A DNA stretch of 64,000 nt. Source: Roseicyclus sp. GTDB lineage: Bacteria; Pseudomonadota; Alphaproteobacteria; Rhodobacterales; Rhodobacteraceae. The DNA lies in assembly GCA_018401965.1 (NCBI GenBank), contig JAGYJU010000010.1:29692-93691 (forward strand), read 5' to 3'. Both the position numbers and the translations under genes were made by a program. The notes beneath the pieces were generated by a model that did not search any database, was not told the DNA's origin, and saw only the letters and a program-made list of their open reading frames with translations. Shown piece by piece: positions 54,621-63,100 of the stretch; position 1 is the first letter of the stretch, and each line of letters starts with the position of its first letter.

Positions 54621-56558
54621 TTAGCGCGACAGCCGCTCCGACAAGCCAAGGCTGGGCAGGGTTCCGGTCAATTGCGCCTCGTAGATCGCAAGGCTTTCGG
54701 TCACGCGCATGATGTAGTTGCGGGTTTCGGTAAAGGGGATCGCCTCGATCCAGTAGATCACGTCTTCCGCCTGCCTGGGATCGCCAAAGCGGTCGATCCA
54801 GTCTGCCGCCCGCGCGGGCCCGGCATTGTAGGCGGCGGCGGTCAGAACCGGGTTGTCGCCATAGCGCTCCAGCAGATCGGCCAGGAAACTGGACCCGATC
54901 ACCGCGTTATGGGCCGGATCATCCAGCAGGCGGTTTTGCGAAAACTCCAGCCCGAGCGCGCGCGCGGTATCGCGCGCGGTGCCGGGCATGACCTGCATCA
55001 GGCCCAGCGCCCCCGCCGGGCTGATCACCATGTGGTTGAATTCGGATTCGCGCCGCGCGATGGCCAGCACAAAGGCTGCGGGCGCGGGCAACCCCGCCTC
55101 GGTCAAGCTTGGCACGACCGGGTAATAGGGCCGCATGATTTCATGGCCCGCCTGCGCCGCGCGCTTGCCGATCAGCACCGCCATGTGGGGGTCGCCGATG
55201 CTCAGCGCGAAATCCCCCAGCATTCCGGCCTCGTTCCGGGTCAGGCTTTCGCTCAGATGGGTCAGAAACCGCGTCGCGAGTGCCGTTTCGCCCGCCTCGT
55301 AGAGCACCAGGCCGGCGTGAAACACCGTTGAACCGGTGAACGGGGCCTGCCGCCAATCGCCGTAATTCTCGGTGCCCAGAAAGGCCGGGTCAACCGGCAG
55401 ACCTCCGCGATCGGCGGCAAGCTGACCATAGAAACTGGATTGATAGCGCGCGCCCAGGGCAAAGGCCTCGGCGGCGGCCCCGGCATTGCCGGCCGCCTGG
55501 TGCGCGCGACCAAGCCAATAGCCCGCCCGCCCCAAAGAGATGGGCGAGGCGACGCTGTCGCGAAAGGCTTCGAAATGATCGATGGCCGTGTCGGTGCGGC
55601 CAAGCCGATAGGCGCAATAGCCCGCCAACCATTCCAGTTCCGCGAAATTGGTGGCATCCGCCGCACGGTCGATATGGTGGTTGGCGGCATAGGTGTAGCA
55701 GGTCTGGAATTCCCCCTCGCGCATCACGTCGCGGGCCAGGTCGGCGCGACGCTCGGCCCAGACGCCGGGGCGGCCCAGGCGGGCGGCAGACCCGGAGCGT
55801 TCGGCCATGAGTTCGCCCGCCGTGTCCCAGAACCCCGACCGGATGCGCCACAAGAACCGTTCATAGGCAAGGCCCGGATCATCGGCCAGATCGGCGGGCA
55901 CGGCGGCAATCAGGTCATCGACACCCGTCGCCCGCGCGCGCAGCGCCAACCGCGCCTCGGCCAGGTTTTGCCAGCCTTCCGGCACCAGCGGCAACATGGC
56001 GCGGGCGCGGTCCTCGGCCCCATCCCACAACAGGTGATCGAGGCGGTCGATATGATGCCGCCCCCGGTTCAGCGCCTGACCAAAGGCATCCCGCAGCGCC
56101 ACCGCCTCTGGCCCGGTCATGGTCATTGTGGTCCAGGCGCGGATCGCCTCTGCCTCGGCGCGGGGGGTGTCGCCCTTGGCCTGATGCGCCAGTGCAAGGG
56201 CCAGCGCCCCCGCCCCCGTCCCCGGCGGCTGATCCGCGAAATAGGCGATGACCCGGTCCGGGTCTGCGCCCGCGGGGATCGAGGCTTCCCCTTGGCGGCG
56301 CAGATAGGCCAGGCCGGGCCAATCCGGGTTGCGGGCGGTGAAATCGATGTAATCCGACCAGTCGGCCCCGCCCCGGCGCAACCGGGTCCATTGCACGATA
56401 TCAAGCGCCACCGGGTCATCGATCTGGCGCGACGCCTGTGTCGCAAGATCAAGATCGCCGCGCCCCAGGGCCCCAAGGGCAAGGCCCAGGGCCTCCGGGG
56501 TGGCGCGGGCCGCAAGCGGCGCAAGCGCGATGAACAACCCAAGCAAGATACGCCACAT
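54621..56558 (-). CDS. slt: Soluble lytic murein transglycosylase
   Basis: A 645-residue periplasmic enzyme that cleaves peptidoglycan to 1,6-anhydromuropeptides. It starts with a signal peptide (ILLGLFIALAPLAARA). A long superhelical TPR-like region follows to about residue 470. The C-terminal lysozyme-like domain contains IARRESEFNHMVISPAGALG, the catalytic glutamate of RESEF, and LMQVMPGTARDTAR. The final AAYNAGPARAADWI is also typical. Divergent from dapA with 161 bp between. Confidence 0.93.
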   Translation of the reverse strand: MWRILLGLFIALAPLAARATPEALGLALGALGRGDLDLATQASRQIDDPVALDIVQWTRLRRGGADWSDYIDFTARNPDWPGLAYLRRQGEASIPAGADPDRVIAYFADQPPGTGAGALALALAHQAKGDTPRAEAEAIRAWTTMTMTGPEAVALRDAFGQALNRGRHHIDRLDHLLWDGAEDRARAMLPLVPEGWQNLAEARLALRARATGVDDLIAAVPADLADDPGLAYERFLWRIRSGFWDTAGELMAERSGSAARLGRPGVWAERRADLARDVMREGEFQTCYTYAANHHIDRAADATNFAELEWLAGYCAYRLGRTDTAIDHFEAFRDSVASPISLGRAGYWLGRAHQAAGNAGAAAEAFALGARYQSSFYGQLAADRGGLPVDPAFLGTENYGDWRQAPFTGSTVFHAGLVLYEAGETALATRFLTHLSESLTRNEAGMLGDFALSIGDPHMAVLIGKRAAQAGHEIMRPYYPVVPSLTEAGLPAPAAFVLAIARRESEFNHMVISPAGALGLMQVMPGTARDTARALGLEFSQNRLLDDPAHNAVIGSSFLADLLERYGDNPVLTAAAYNAGPARAADWIDRFGDPRQAEDVIYWIEAIPFTETRNYIMRVTESLAIYEAQLTGTLPSLGLSERLSR

Positions 56559-56719
56559 GACCCGTTTCCTTTGTGCAGACTGTTAGGATAGGCGCGGATC
56601 GCGATGACGCAACAGGTGAACTTGGCATTTCCCCGCACCATCGCTAGTGTCCGCGCGAATTCGCCGATACCCGCGCGGGCGGCCCTGTTGTGAAGCCCCT
56701 CATAGAAAGGATGCGTGTC

Positions 56720-57589
56720 ATGTTCCAAGGCTCGATGCCTGCCCTGGTCACGCCGTTCAAGGACGGCGTCGTGGATTTCGACGCGCTGAAACGACTGGTG
56801 GAATGGCAGATCGCCGAAGGATCGACCGGGCTTGTGCCCGTGGGCACCACCGGCGAAAGCCCGACCCTGACCCACGCCGAACACGAAGAGGTGATCGCCG
56901 CCGTGGTCGCCACCGCCGCTGGCCGGGTGCCGGTGATCGCGGGCGCGGGGTCGAACAACACGGTCGAGGCGATCCGCTTTGTCGAATTTGCCAAGACGGT
57001 GGGCGCCGATGCCGCGCTGGTCGTGACGCCCTATTACAACAAGCCGACGCAAAAGGGCCTGATCGCGCATTTCAGCGCCCTGAACGACATCGGCATCCCG
57101 ATCGTCATCTACAACATCCCGCCCCGGTCGGTGGTCGACATGCTGCCCGCCACGATGGGCGAGCTGTCGAAACTGGCCAATATCATCGGCGTCAAGGATG
57201 CCACCGGCGACCTGAGCCGGGTGCCGAAACAACGCCTGACCTGTGGCACCGATTTCATCCAGCTGTCGGGCGAAGATGCGACCGCCGTGGGCTTCAACGC
57301 GCAAGGCGGGGTCGGCTGCATTTCGGTCACGGCCAATGTCGCGCCCCGGCTTTGCGCCCAGATGCAGGCCGCGACACTGGCAGGCGATTACGCGACGGCG
57401 CTGACCTATCAGGACAGGCTGATGCCGCTGCACGAGGCGATCTTTGCCGAACCGGGGGTATGCGGCGCGAAATACGGCTTGTCGCTGCTGGGACGGTGCG
57501 CGCCCGATGTGCGCCTGCCCCTGACCGAACTGTCGGATGCCACCAAGGACCAGATCAAGGCCGCGATGACCCACGCCGGGCTGCTGTGA
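56720..57589 (+). CDS. dapA: 4-hydroxy-tetrahydrodipicolinate synthase
   Basis: Condenses pyruvate with aspartate semialdehyde in lysine and meso-diaminopimelate synthesis. The 289-residue TIM barrel has [17 protein letters not shown] near residue 43, the [10 protein letters not shown] segment near 132 and the Schiff-base lysine in [10 protein letters not shown] near 158. I chose the ATG at 56720 because AGAAAGG lies 9 nt upstream; in-frame ATGs at 56690 and 56711 have no support from the family. trmO starts within its stop (GTGA). Confidence 0.96.
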   Translation: MFQGSMPALVTPFKDGVVDFDALKRLVEWQIAEGSTGLVPVGTTGESPTLTHAEHEEVIAAVVATAAGRVPVIAGAGSNNTVEAIRFVEFAKTVGADAALVVTPYYNKPTQKGLIAHFSALNDIGIPIVIYNIPPRSVVDMLPATMGELSKLANIIGVKDATGDLSRVPKQRLTCGTDFIQLSGEDATAVGFNAQGGVGCISVTANVAPRLCAQMQAATLAGDYATALTYQDRLMPLHEAIFAEPGVCGAKYGLSLLGRCAPDVRLPLTELSDATKDQIKAAMTHAGLL

Positions 57590-58068
57590 TCCGCGACGGC
57601 GAAACCGCCCTGCCGTTCGATCCCGCCGACCGGATCGAGGCGGGGCTGTGTTTCATCGGCGTCCTGCGGTCGCCCTGGGGGCCGGGCACGGCACCGCGCA
57701 ACCTGCGCGCGGCACGCGACACCGGGCAGGCCGCCCGGATCGAGCTGCGCCCCGGCTACGCGGCGGGGCTGTCGGGGCTTGCGGTTGGCCAGGCGATCCA
57801 GCTTTTGTATTGGGTCGACCGGGGCCAGCGCGACCTGATCGTGCAGACCCCCGGCCATGCGGATGGGCCGCGCGGCACCTTCGCGCTGCGCAGCCCGGTG
57901 CGCCCCAACCCCATCGCATTGGGCACGGTGGTGATCACCGCGCTGGATCAGGCGGCCGGCGTGATCGGCATCGACGCGACGGATGCCTGGGATGGCACCC
58001 CGGTTCTGGACATCAAGCCATGGATCGGCACGGTCGATGTGCCGCCGGGCTGGCGGCCCGGCGATTGA
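57586..58068 (+). CDS. trmO: tRNA (N6-threonylcarbamoyladenosine(37)-N6)-methyltransferase TrmO
   Basis: A 160-residue TrmO/TsaA beta-barrel protein that methylates t6A37 of tRNA-Thr using SAM. Motifs are [22 protein letters not shown] near residue 20, [20 protein letters not shown] near 98 (the RPNPI signature), and [14 protein letters not shown] near 135. Start is a GTG overlapping the dapA stop; the GTG is not part of a longer supported frame. The next gene is smpB, so this is a translation-related trio. Confidence 0.9.
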   Translation: MIRDGETALPFDPADRIEAGLCFIGVLRSPWGPGTAPRNLRAARDTGQAARIELRPGYAAGLSGLAVGQAIQLLYWVDRGQRDLIVQTPGHADGPRGTFALRSPVRPNPIALGTVVITALDQAAGVIGIDATDAWDGTPVLDIKPWIGTVDVPPGWRPGD

Positions 58069-58086
58069 ACGCTTATATCCGCGCCC

Positions 58087-58560
58087 ATGGCCAAGGATAG
58101 CGACAACAAGAATTACAAGGTGATCGCCGAAAACCGGCGGGCGCGGTTCGATTACGCGATCGAGGATGATATCGAGGTCGGCATCGTCTTGCAGGGGTCC
58201 GAGGTGAAGAGCCTGCGGGTCAACACCTCGAACATCGCGGAAAGCTATGCCGCCGTCGAAGGTGGCGAGCTGTGGCTGGTGAACAGCTACATCGCCCCCT
58301 ATGCGCAGGCCAAGACCTGGGGCCATGAAGAACGGCGGCGGCGCAAGTTGCTGGCCTCCAAGCGGGAATTGTCGCGCATGTGGTCCGCGACCCAGCGCGA
58401 GGGCATGACGCTGGTGCCCCTGGTGATGTATTTCAACCACAAGGGCTTCGTGAAGCTGAAGATCGGCATCGCCAAGGGCAAGAAGCTGGCCGACAAGCGG
58501 GAAACCAGCGCCAAGCGCGACTGGGACCGGCAAAAGCAGCGCCTTTTGAAACAGAATTGA
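58087..58560 (+). CDS. smpB: SsrA-binding protein SmpB
   Basis: Binds tmRNA and delivers it to stalled ribosomes in trans-translation. The 157-residue protein opens with [21 protein letters not shown], has [19 protein letters not shown] near residue 38 and [16 protein letters not shown] near 78, and ends in a basic tail ([15 protein letters not shown]). Together with ArfB at 62369 it gives two ribosome-rescue systems within 4 kb. No ssrA gene was seen in the window. Confidence 0.96.
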   Translation: MAKDSDNKNYKVIAENRRARFDYAIEDDIEVGIVLQGSEVKSLRVNTSNIAESYAAVEGGELWLVNSYIAPYAQAKTWGHEERRRRKLLASKRELSRMWSATQREGMTLVPLVMYFNHKGFVKLKIGIAKGKKLADKRETSAKRDWDRQKQRLLKQN

Positions 58561-58644
58561 GCGCGGCCTCATCGGGCCTGTGCAGGCCCTTTTCGGCGCA
58601 AGCGCGGCCCAGGCCCGGCGCAGGGGACGGGATGCGCTGCCCGG

Positions 58645-58678
58645 GGCCTCCGGCGGGAGTTTTCCGGCCAAGATGAAG
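58645..58678 (+). repeat. GC-rich hairpin motif followed by a purine tail
   Basis: GGCCTCCGGCGGGAGTTTT leads into CCGGCCAAGATGAAG. A similar CCTCCGGCGGG…AAGATGAAG motif recurs downstream of genes in rhodobacterial genomes I have seen, but I cannot check copies outside this window. Within this window it appears once. It may be a bidirectional terminator or repeated palindromic element. Confidence 0.35.
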
Positions 58679-58758
58679 CCTGCGCGGGGTGCTTGCGCCT
58701 TGGGCGCGGCCAAAGTAGGGCTAGGGGAAATGACGCGCCTGCGCCCGGAGGCCCTGAC

Positions 58759-59610
58759 ATGGCTGATGACGATCCCAAAACGCTTGTTTCGACCGACTGG
58801 CTCGAGGCGCATCTGAACGACCCGGATCTGCGGATCCTGGATGCGTCCTATTTCCTGCCCGGCGTGGAGCGTGACCCCCGCGCGGAATACGCGGCCGCGC
58901 ATATTCCCGGTGCGCGGTTCTTCGATATCGACGACATCGCCGATGCGCGCAGCGCCCTGCCCCACATGGCCGCCCCGGTCGAGAAATTCACCAGCCGGAT
59001 GCGCGCGCTTGGCGTGGGCGACGGGCACCAGGTGGTGGTTTATGACGCGATGGGGCTGTTTTCGGCGGCGCGCGTGTGGTGGAATTTCCGCCTGATGGGC
59101 AAGACCGATGTCGCGGTTCTGGACGGTGGCCTGCCCAAGTGGATGGCCGAGGGCCGCCCGGTCGAGGACATGGCCCCCGTCATCCGCGACCGCCATATCA
59201 CCGTGCAGCGCCATGCCCATTTGGTGAAGGATGTGACGCAGGTTGCCGCCGCCTCCAAGCTGGGCGACTGGCAGATCGTCGATGCCAGGTCGCCGGGCCG
59301 GTTCCGGGGCGAGGAGCCCGAGCCGCGCGCCGGCATGCGGGCAGGCCATATTCCGGGATCGAAGAACGTGCATTATGCCGCCCTGTTGCAGGCTGATGGC
59401 ACGATGAAGCGCGGCGATGACTTGCGCGCGGTCTTCGCGGCCGCGGGGGTTGACCCCGCCCGGCGGACCATCACCACCTGCGGGTCCGGCGTGACCGCGG
59501 CCATCGTCATGCTGGCGCTGCACCGCCTGGGCAACATGGATGTGGCGCTTTATGATGGGTCATGGTCGGAATGGGGCCAGTTCGAGCAGTTGCAGGTCGA
59601 AACCGGATGA
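58759..59610 (+). CDS. sseA: 3-mercaptopyruvate sulfurtransferase
   Basis: A 283-residue two-domain rhodanese that transfers sulfur from 3-mercaptopyruvate to a thiol. Both rhodanese domains are present: domain one opens LVSTDWLEAHLNDPDLRILD and includes AAHIPGARFFDIDDI. The catalytic loop in domain two is TCGSGVTAAIVMLAL near residue 236, with CGSGVT pointing to the MST rather than the thiosulfate class. It starts at MADDDPKTLVS; the downstream GNAT starts within its stop codon. Confidence 0.94.
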   Translation: MADDDPKTLVSTDWLEAHLNDPDLRILDASYFLPGVERDPRAEYAAAHIPGARFFDIDDIADARSALPHMAAPVEKFTSRMRALGVGDGHQVVVYDAMGLFSAARVWWNFRLMGKTDVAVLDGGLPKWMAEGRPVEDMAPVIRDRHITVQRHAHLVKDVTQVAAASKLGDWQIVDARSPGRFRGEEPEPRAGMRAGHIPGSKNVHYAALLQADGTMKRGDDLRAVFAAAGVDPARRTITTCGSGVTAAIVMLALHRLGNMDVALYDGSWSEWGQFEQLQVETG

Positions 59611-60172
59611 CGCTGATCCCTGCGGGGACCCGTGTGCCCTATAGCGTGACCTATCTGGACATGACCGCGCGGCCCGATTGGGCGATGCCGCATCTGCCCG
59701 GCCATATCCGGCTGGAACGCGCCATCGACCCGCCGGTGTGGTATTTCCTGTCGCTCTATGACGCGGTGGGGCGCGATTACGAATGGCAGGATCGGTTCGA
59801 TCAGGCCGAGGTAGATCCGGCCGCGTTGCAGGCCTTCGTGCGTGACCCCGACGTGGTGATCTGGACCGCGATGGGCCATGGCTGGCCGCAGGGGTTCTTC
59901 ATGCTCGACTGGCGCGAGGCGGGCGTCTGCGACCTGGCCTATTTCGGCCTGGTGCCGCAGGCGGTGGGCAGGGCTGGGGCAAGGCGCTGTTGCAGACCGC
60001 GATCCTGACCGGCTGGGCGCGCGAGGGCGTGGGCCGGATGACGGTGAACACCTGCACGCTCGATCATCCGCGCGCCCTGTCGCTGTATCAGCAGCTTGGC
60101 TTTGCCCCCGTCGCCCGCGAGGATCGGGCGCGGGTTCTGGTCCATGACCGCGACCCGGCGCGGTTTCCCTGA
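59607..60172 (+). pseudogene. GNAT family N-acetyltransferase, frameshifted
   Basis: Starts MTLIPAGTRVPYSVTYLDM and reads to LVPQAVGR at ~59970. The neighbouring frame continues as WGKALLQTAILTGWAREGVGRMTVNTCTLDHPRALSLYQQLGF, the acetyl-CoA-binding and last helix/strand of a GNAT fold. One missing G in the GGGCTGGGG run explains it; the span is one base short of a multiple of three (188 aa if repaired). The ATG overlaps the sseA stop. Probably intact in the real genome. Confidence 0.85.
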
Positions 60173-60184
60173 AAGGTTGCCCCC

Positions 60185-61360
60185 ATGTTCGAAACGGTGA
60201 CCCCGCCCGAGCCTGACAAGATCATCCGCCTGATGGGGATGTTCGCGGCTGATCCGAGGACCGACAAGGTCGACCTGGGCGTCGGCGTCTACCGCACCGC
60301 CGAGGGGCGCACGCCGGTCATGGCCGCCGTGAAACAGGCCGAACGCGCGATCTGGGACCGGCAGGACACCAAGGGCTACGTTGGCCTACTGGGCGATCCC
60401 GGCTATCTGGACGCGATGCGCCGACTGATCCTGGGCGACGGCTTGCCCGCGTCGCGGGTGGCGGCGGCGGGAACGCCCGGTGGTACGGGGGCGGTGCGGC
60501 AGGTTCTGGAAACGGTCCGGCGATTGCGGCCCGATGTCACCGTCTGGATCAGCGATCCGACCTGGCCGAACCACCCCGCGATCATCGATCATCTGGGGCA
60601 AAAACGGCAAAGCTATCGCTACTACGACCCGGCAACCGGCGGCTTGGATCGCGACGGAATGCTGGCCGATCTGGGCCGGGCAAAGGCGGGCGATCTGATC
60701 TTGCTGCATGGCTGTTGCCACAACCCGACCGGCGCCGATCTGACGCGCGCCGATTGGCAGGCGGTGGCCGATCTATGTGTGGCAACCGGGGCGATCCCTT
60801 TTGTCGACATGGCCTACCAGGGCTTTGGCGACGGGGTCGACGAAGACGCGGCCGGCCTGCGCCTCTTGGCGGCGCGGCTGCCCGAGGTGTTCGTGGCCGC
60901 CTCTTGTTCCAAGAATTTCGGGCTGTACCGCGAACGGGTTGGGGCAGTGTTGATCGTGACCGATGCCAAGCCCGCGGCCGATGGCGTGCTGGCGGGGATG
61001 AACCGGCAGAATTTCGCCTTCCCCCCCGATCACGGCGCGCGGGTCGTGCAGGATATCCTGGGCGATGACGCGCTTGCCGCGACCTGGCGGGCAGAGCTTG
61101 AGGGGATGCGGCAGGGGATGCAGGCCAACCGCCGCGCGCTCGCCGATGCGCTGCGCGCGGCGACAGGGTCGGACCGGTTCGGCTTTCTGGCCGCGCACAA
61201 GGGGATGTTTTCCTTGATCGGGGCCACGCCGCAGCAGGTCGATATCTTGCGCGACACCCATGGCATCTACCTGGTGGGGGATGGGCGGATGAATGTCGCG
61301 GGCCTGACGCCGGATGCGGTGCCGCGGGTCGCACAGGTCCTGGCCCAGGTGCTTGCCTGA
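60185..61360 (+). CDS. Aromatic amino acid / aspartate aminotransferase
   Basis: A 391-residue class I PLP-dependent aminotransferase of the TyrB/AspC group. It has DLGVGVYRTAEGRTPVM near residue 30, LLHGCCHNPTGADLT near 176 and the PLP lysine in ASCSKNFGLYRERVGAVLI near 240. C-terminal substrate-binding arginine falls near MNVAGLTPDAVPRVA. It transfers the amino group between aspartate, tyrosine or phenylalanine and 2-oxoglutarate. It follows the GNAT gene after 12 nt. Confidence 0.92.
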   Translation: MFETVTPPEPDKIIRLMGMFAADPRTDKVDLGVGVYRTAEGRTPVMAAVKQAERAIWDRQDTKGYVGLLGDPGYLDAMRRLILGDGLPASRVAAAGTPGGTGAVRQVLETVRRLRPDVTVWISDPTWPNHPAIIDHLGQKRQSYRYYDPATGGLDRDGMLADLGRAKAGDLILLHGCCHNPTGADLTRADWQAVADLCVATGAIPFVDMAYQGFGDGVDEDAAGLRLLAARLPEVFVAASCSKNFGLYRERVGAVLIVTDAKPAADGVLAGMNRQNFAFPPDHGARVVQDILGDDALAATWRAELEGMRQGMQANRRALADALRAATGSDRFGFLAAHKGMFSLIGATPQQVDILRDTHGIYLVGDGRMNVAGLTPDAVPRVAQVLAQVLA

Positions 61361-61441
61361 CCGGCTGATGAGGTATAACAGGCGCCGTCCGCGATGGTCG
61401 CGGGCCAAGTCTCCGACTACCTTGTCAAAACGGAACACATC

Positions 61442-62065
61442 ATGAATTCAAGATACTTGCCGGGCATACTGGCGATGGCCGCCGTTGTCGTGGCCTCCAA
61501 TATCCTTGTGCAGTTCCTGTTCGGGAACTGGCTGACCTGGGGGGCGTTCACCTATCCGCTCGCCTTTCTGATCACCGATATCATGAACCGGGTTTACGGC
61601 GTGGCGGCCGCGCGGCGGGTGGTGTTCGCGGGCTTCATCGTCGGCGTCGCCTGTTCGCTGGTGGGCACGCAGATCATGGGCGAGTTCGGCCCGCTGGTGA
61701 CGCTGCGCATCGCGTTGGGATCGGGCATCGCCTTCCTCACCGCGCAATTGCTGGACGTTGCGATCTTTGACCGGCTGCGCGACCGCGGATGGTGGCAAGC
61801 GCCTGTTTTATCCAGCGTTATCGGCTCTTCGGTCGATACGGCGCTGTTTTTCACCATCGCCTTTTCGGGGGCCTTGACCGGGCTGGAACCCGGCAACGAC
61901 GTATCCTGGGCGGGCGAGGTCTTGCCGGTGCTGGGTGTCGGCCCCCTGGCGCCCCTGTGGGTGTCGCTGGCACTGGCCGATTGGGGGGTGAAAATGGCGA
62001 TCGCGCTTTTGGCTCTGATCCCGTTCCGGATCATCACCCGTAAATTCATGGCACAGGTGGTGTAA
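61442..62065 (+). CDS. Queuosine precursor transporter (YhhQ/VUT family)
   Basis: A 207-residue inner-membrane protein with about six helices that imports preQ0/preQ1-type queuosine precursors in characterised relatives. The motif TYPLAFLITDIMNRVYG near residue 35 is typical of the YhhQ family, as are FLTAQLLDVAIFDRLRD near 100 and IGSSVDTALFFTIAF. Start at MNSRYLPGILAM. It is followed by the leader region and arfB. Confidence 0.9.
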   Translation: MNSRYLPGILAMAAVVVASNILVQFLFGNWLTWGAFTYPLAFLITDIMNRVYGVAAARRVVFAGFIVGVACSLVGTQIMGEFGPLVTLRIALGSGIAFLTAQLLDVAIFDRLRDRGWWQAPVLSSVIGSSVDTALFFTIAFSGALTGLEPGNDVSWAGEVLPVLGVGPLAPLWVSLALADWGVKMAIALLALIPFRIITRKFMAQVV

Positions 62066-62120
62066 AAAGTTTTGACAACCGCAAAATCTGTGTCAGGCTG
62101 TGGATAACGGCAACCCAATC

Positions 62121-62137
62121 GAAAGGAGGTGATCCAG
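62121..62137 (+). promoter_or_regulatory. Extended Shine–Dalgarno complementary to the 16S 3' tail
   Basis: GAAAGGAGGTGATCCAG is the reverse complement of CTGGATCACCTCCTTTC, the conserved 3' end of 16S rRNA. All 17 bases pair. It ends at a GTG start with 6 nt after GGAGGT, an ideal spacing. Ordinary sites in this window use 4–6 bases. Confidence 0.8.
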
Positions 62138-62193
62138 TGGTCAGAGAAGCATTGGAGAATGGCGTCGGGACAGCTTGGGAGGTGCGCCTCTAA
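62137..62193 (+). CDS. Leader peptide ORF, 18 codons
   Basis: GTG start after the extended ribosome binding site, encoding MVREALENGVGTAWEVRL and ending TAA. There is no run of a single amino acid, so it does not look like an amino-acid-starvation attenuator. It may instead measure initiation or ribosome availability. The end of the ORF overlaps a GAGG…CCTC hairpin. Confidence 0.55.
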   Translation: MVREALENGVGTAWEVRL

Positions 62194-62264
62194 GGCAGCC
62201 CTTGGGGGTTTTGGCCCCTCCCGGGTGGGACGATCCTAACCGATACCCGCCTCCTGATTTCTCG

Positions 62265-62292
62265 AAAGGGTCGCCGCAAGGCGGCCCTTTTT
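62265..62292 (+). terminator. Intrinsic terminator
   Basis: AAAGGGTCGCC and GGCGGCCCTTT form an 11-bp stem (one G–U pair) closing a GCAA tetraloop, with a T-run at 62288–62292. This is the strongest terminator in the window. It can end the leader RNA or the queuosine transporter transcript. Confidence 0.88.
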
Positions 62293-62368
62293 GGTTGGGG
62301 ATCACCCCGCGCCGGGCGTAAACAGCCCAGAGACAGCCCGACACAGACCAGAGCAGCGCGGAAGACCC

Positions 62369-62788
62369 ATGCCGATCCATGTCACCGACCAGATCACCAT
62401 CGCCGATTGGGAGCTGACCGAAAGCTTCGTGCGGTCATCGGGGCCGGGCGGGCAGAACGTGAACAAGGTGTCGAGCGCGGTCGAGCTGCGGTTCGAGGCG
62501 GACCGCTCGCCCAACCTCTCGCCGGCGGTCAAGCGGCGGCTGATGCGGCTGGCCGGGCGGCGCTGGACCAAGGAGGGGGCGCTGGTTCTGTTCGTCGAGG
62601 AAACCCGCAGCCAGGCCCGCAACCGCGAGATCGCAGAGACGCGGCTGGCCGAGCTGATCCGCGCGGCGCTGGTCGCCCCCAAGGTGCGGCGGGCGACGCG
62701 GCCAACCAAGGGGTCGGTGGAACGGCGGATCAAGGAAAAGAAGGTGCGGGGTGAAGTGAAGGCCGGACGGGGGAAGGTGGAGGAGTAG
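62369..62788 (+). CDS. arfB: Alternative ribosome-rescue factor ArfB (peptidyl-tRNA hydrolase)
   Basis: A 139-residue release-factor-like hydrolase that rescues stalled ribosomes without a stop codon. The catalytic GGQ is in SSGPGGQNVNKVSSAVELRF near residue 27, and the C-terminal basic tail (RRATRPTKGSVERRIKEKK) enters the empty mRNA channel in homologues. Start at MPIHVTDQ, with GGAAGA upstream. Positioned downstream of the attenuator-like leader, it is a plausible regulated target. Confidence 0.94.
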   Translation: MPIHVTDQITIADWELTESFVRSSGPGGQNVNKVSSAVELRFEADRSPNLSPAVKRRLMRLAGRRWTKEGALVLFVEETRSQARNREIAETRLAELIRAALVAPKVRRATRPTKGSVERRIKEKKVRGEVKAGRGKVEE

Positions 62789-62815
62789 GGTGGGTGTGCC
62801 GGGCTGAAGCCCACC
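62789..62815. terminator. GC-rich hairpin between arfB and the STAS-like gene
   Basis: GGTGGG and CCCACC flank an inner GGGC–TGAA–GCCC hairpin at 62801–62812, 13 nt after the arfB stop. It sits where the two convergent transcripts end and is probably a shared terminator, though no long T-run follows. Confidence 0.6.
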
Positions 62816-62826
62816 ACACGTAGGTG

Positions 62827-63100
62827 CTAAGCTGCCGCCGATCGAAGCCGAAGCATCCCAGCAATTTGCCGGTTAACACCTACAATCCGTACCCTTGGCA
62901 GGCAAGATATCATCGCCATAACGGTCGAAAAGCGCGAACAGGCTAGAGTTTACAAATGACGATGTAACCTGAGGAACACCAGAAAAATCTAACGTTACCA
63001 TTCTGTTGGCATCCACTGCTGATGCCAAGGCATCATAAAGCACCGCGCCGTCCGCGTTAGTGTAGCAGCTTTCTACAATCTGGTTCACTTTCAAGTCCAT
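62827..63100 (-). pseudogene. STAS-like (DUF4325) protein, frameshifted
   Basis: A short STAS-like domain protein. The frame opens DLKVNQIVESCYTNADGAV and includes VTLDFSGVPQVTSSFVNSSL, the family core. It is then cut at the codon after DDILPAKG. The adjacent frame continues VRIVGVNRQIAGMLRLRSAAA, the expected family C-terminus, ending at 62827. One extra base in the CCC run at 62892–62894 explains it (90 aa if repaired). It follows the ATP-binding gene with a 10 bp overlap, as in the known ATPase/STAS-like pairs. Composition is AT-richer than the genes to the left. Confidence 0.75.

Larger units (their letters stand above)
62066..62368 (+). other. Structured leader between queuosine transporter and arfB
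   Basis: A 303-bp stretch that holds, in order, a TTGACA -35-like hexamer at 62072–62077 without a matched -10, a DnaA-box-like TGTGGATAA at 62100, an exceptional Shine–Dalgarno, an 18-codon ORF, several G- and C-rich hairpin arms, a CCTCCT segment at 62250, and an intrinsic terminator. The arfB start follows 76 nt after the terminator. The whole could be an attenuated leader or a separate small RNA. Confidence 0.6.

Noticed and set aside
61361..61441. preQ1 riboswitch ahead of the queuosine transporter
   Set aside because: The 81-nt leader lacks the conserved pseudoknot elements of the classes I know, so no call is made.
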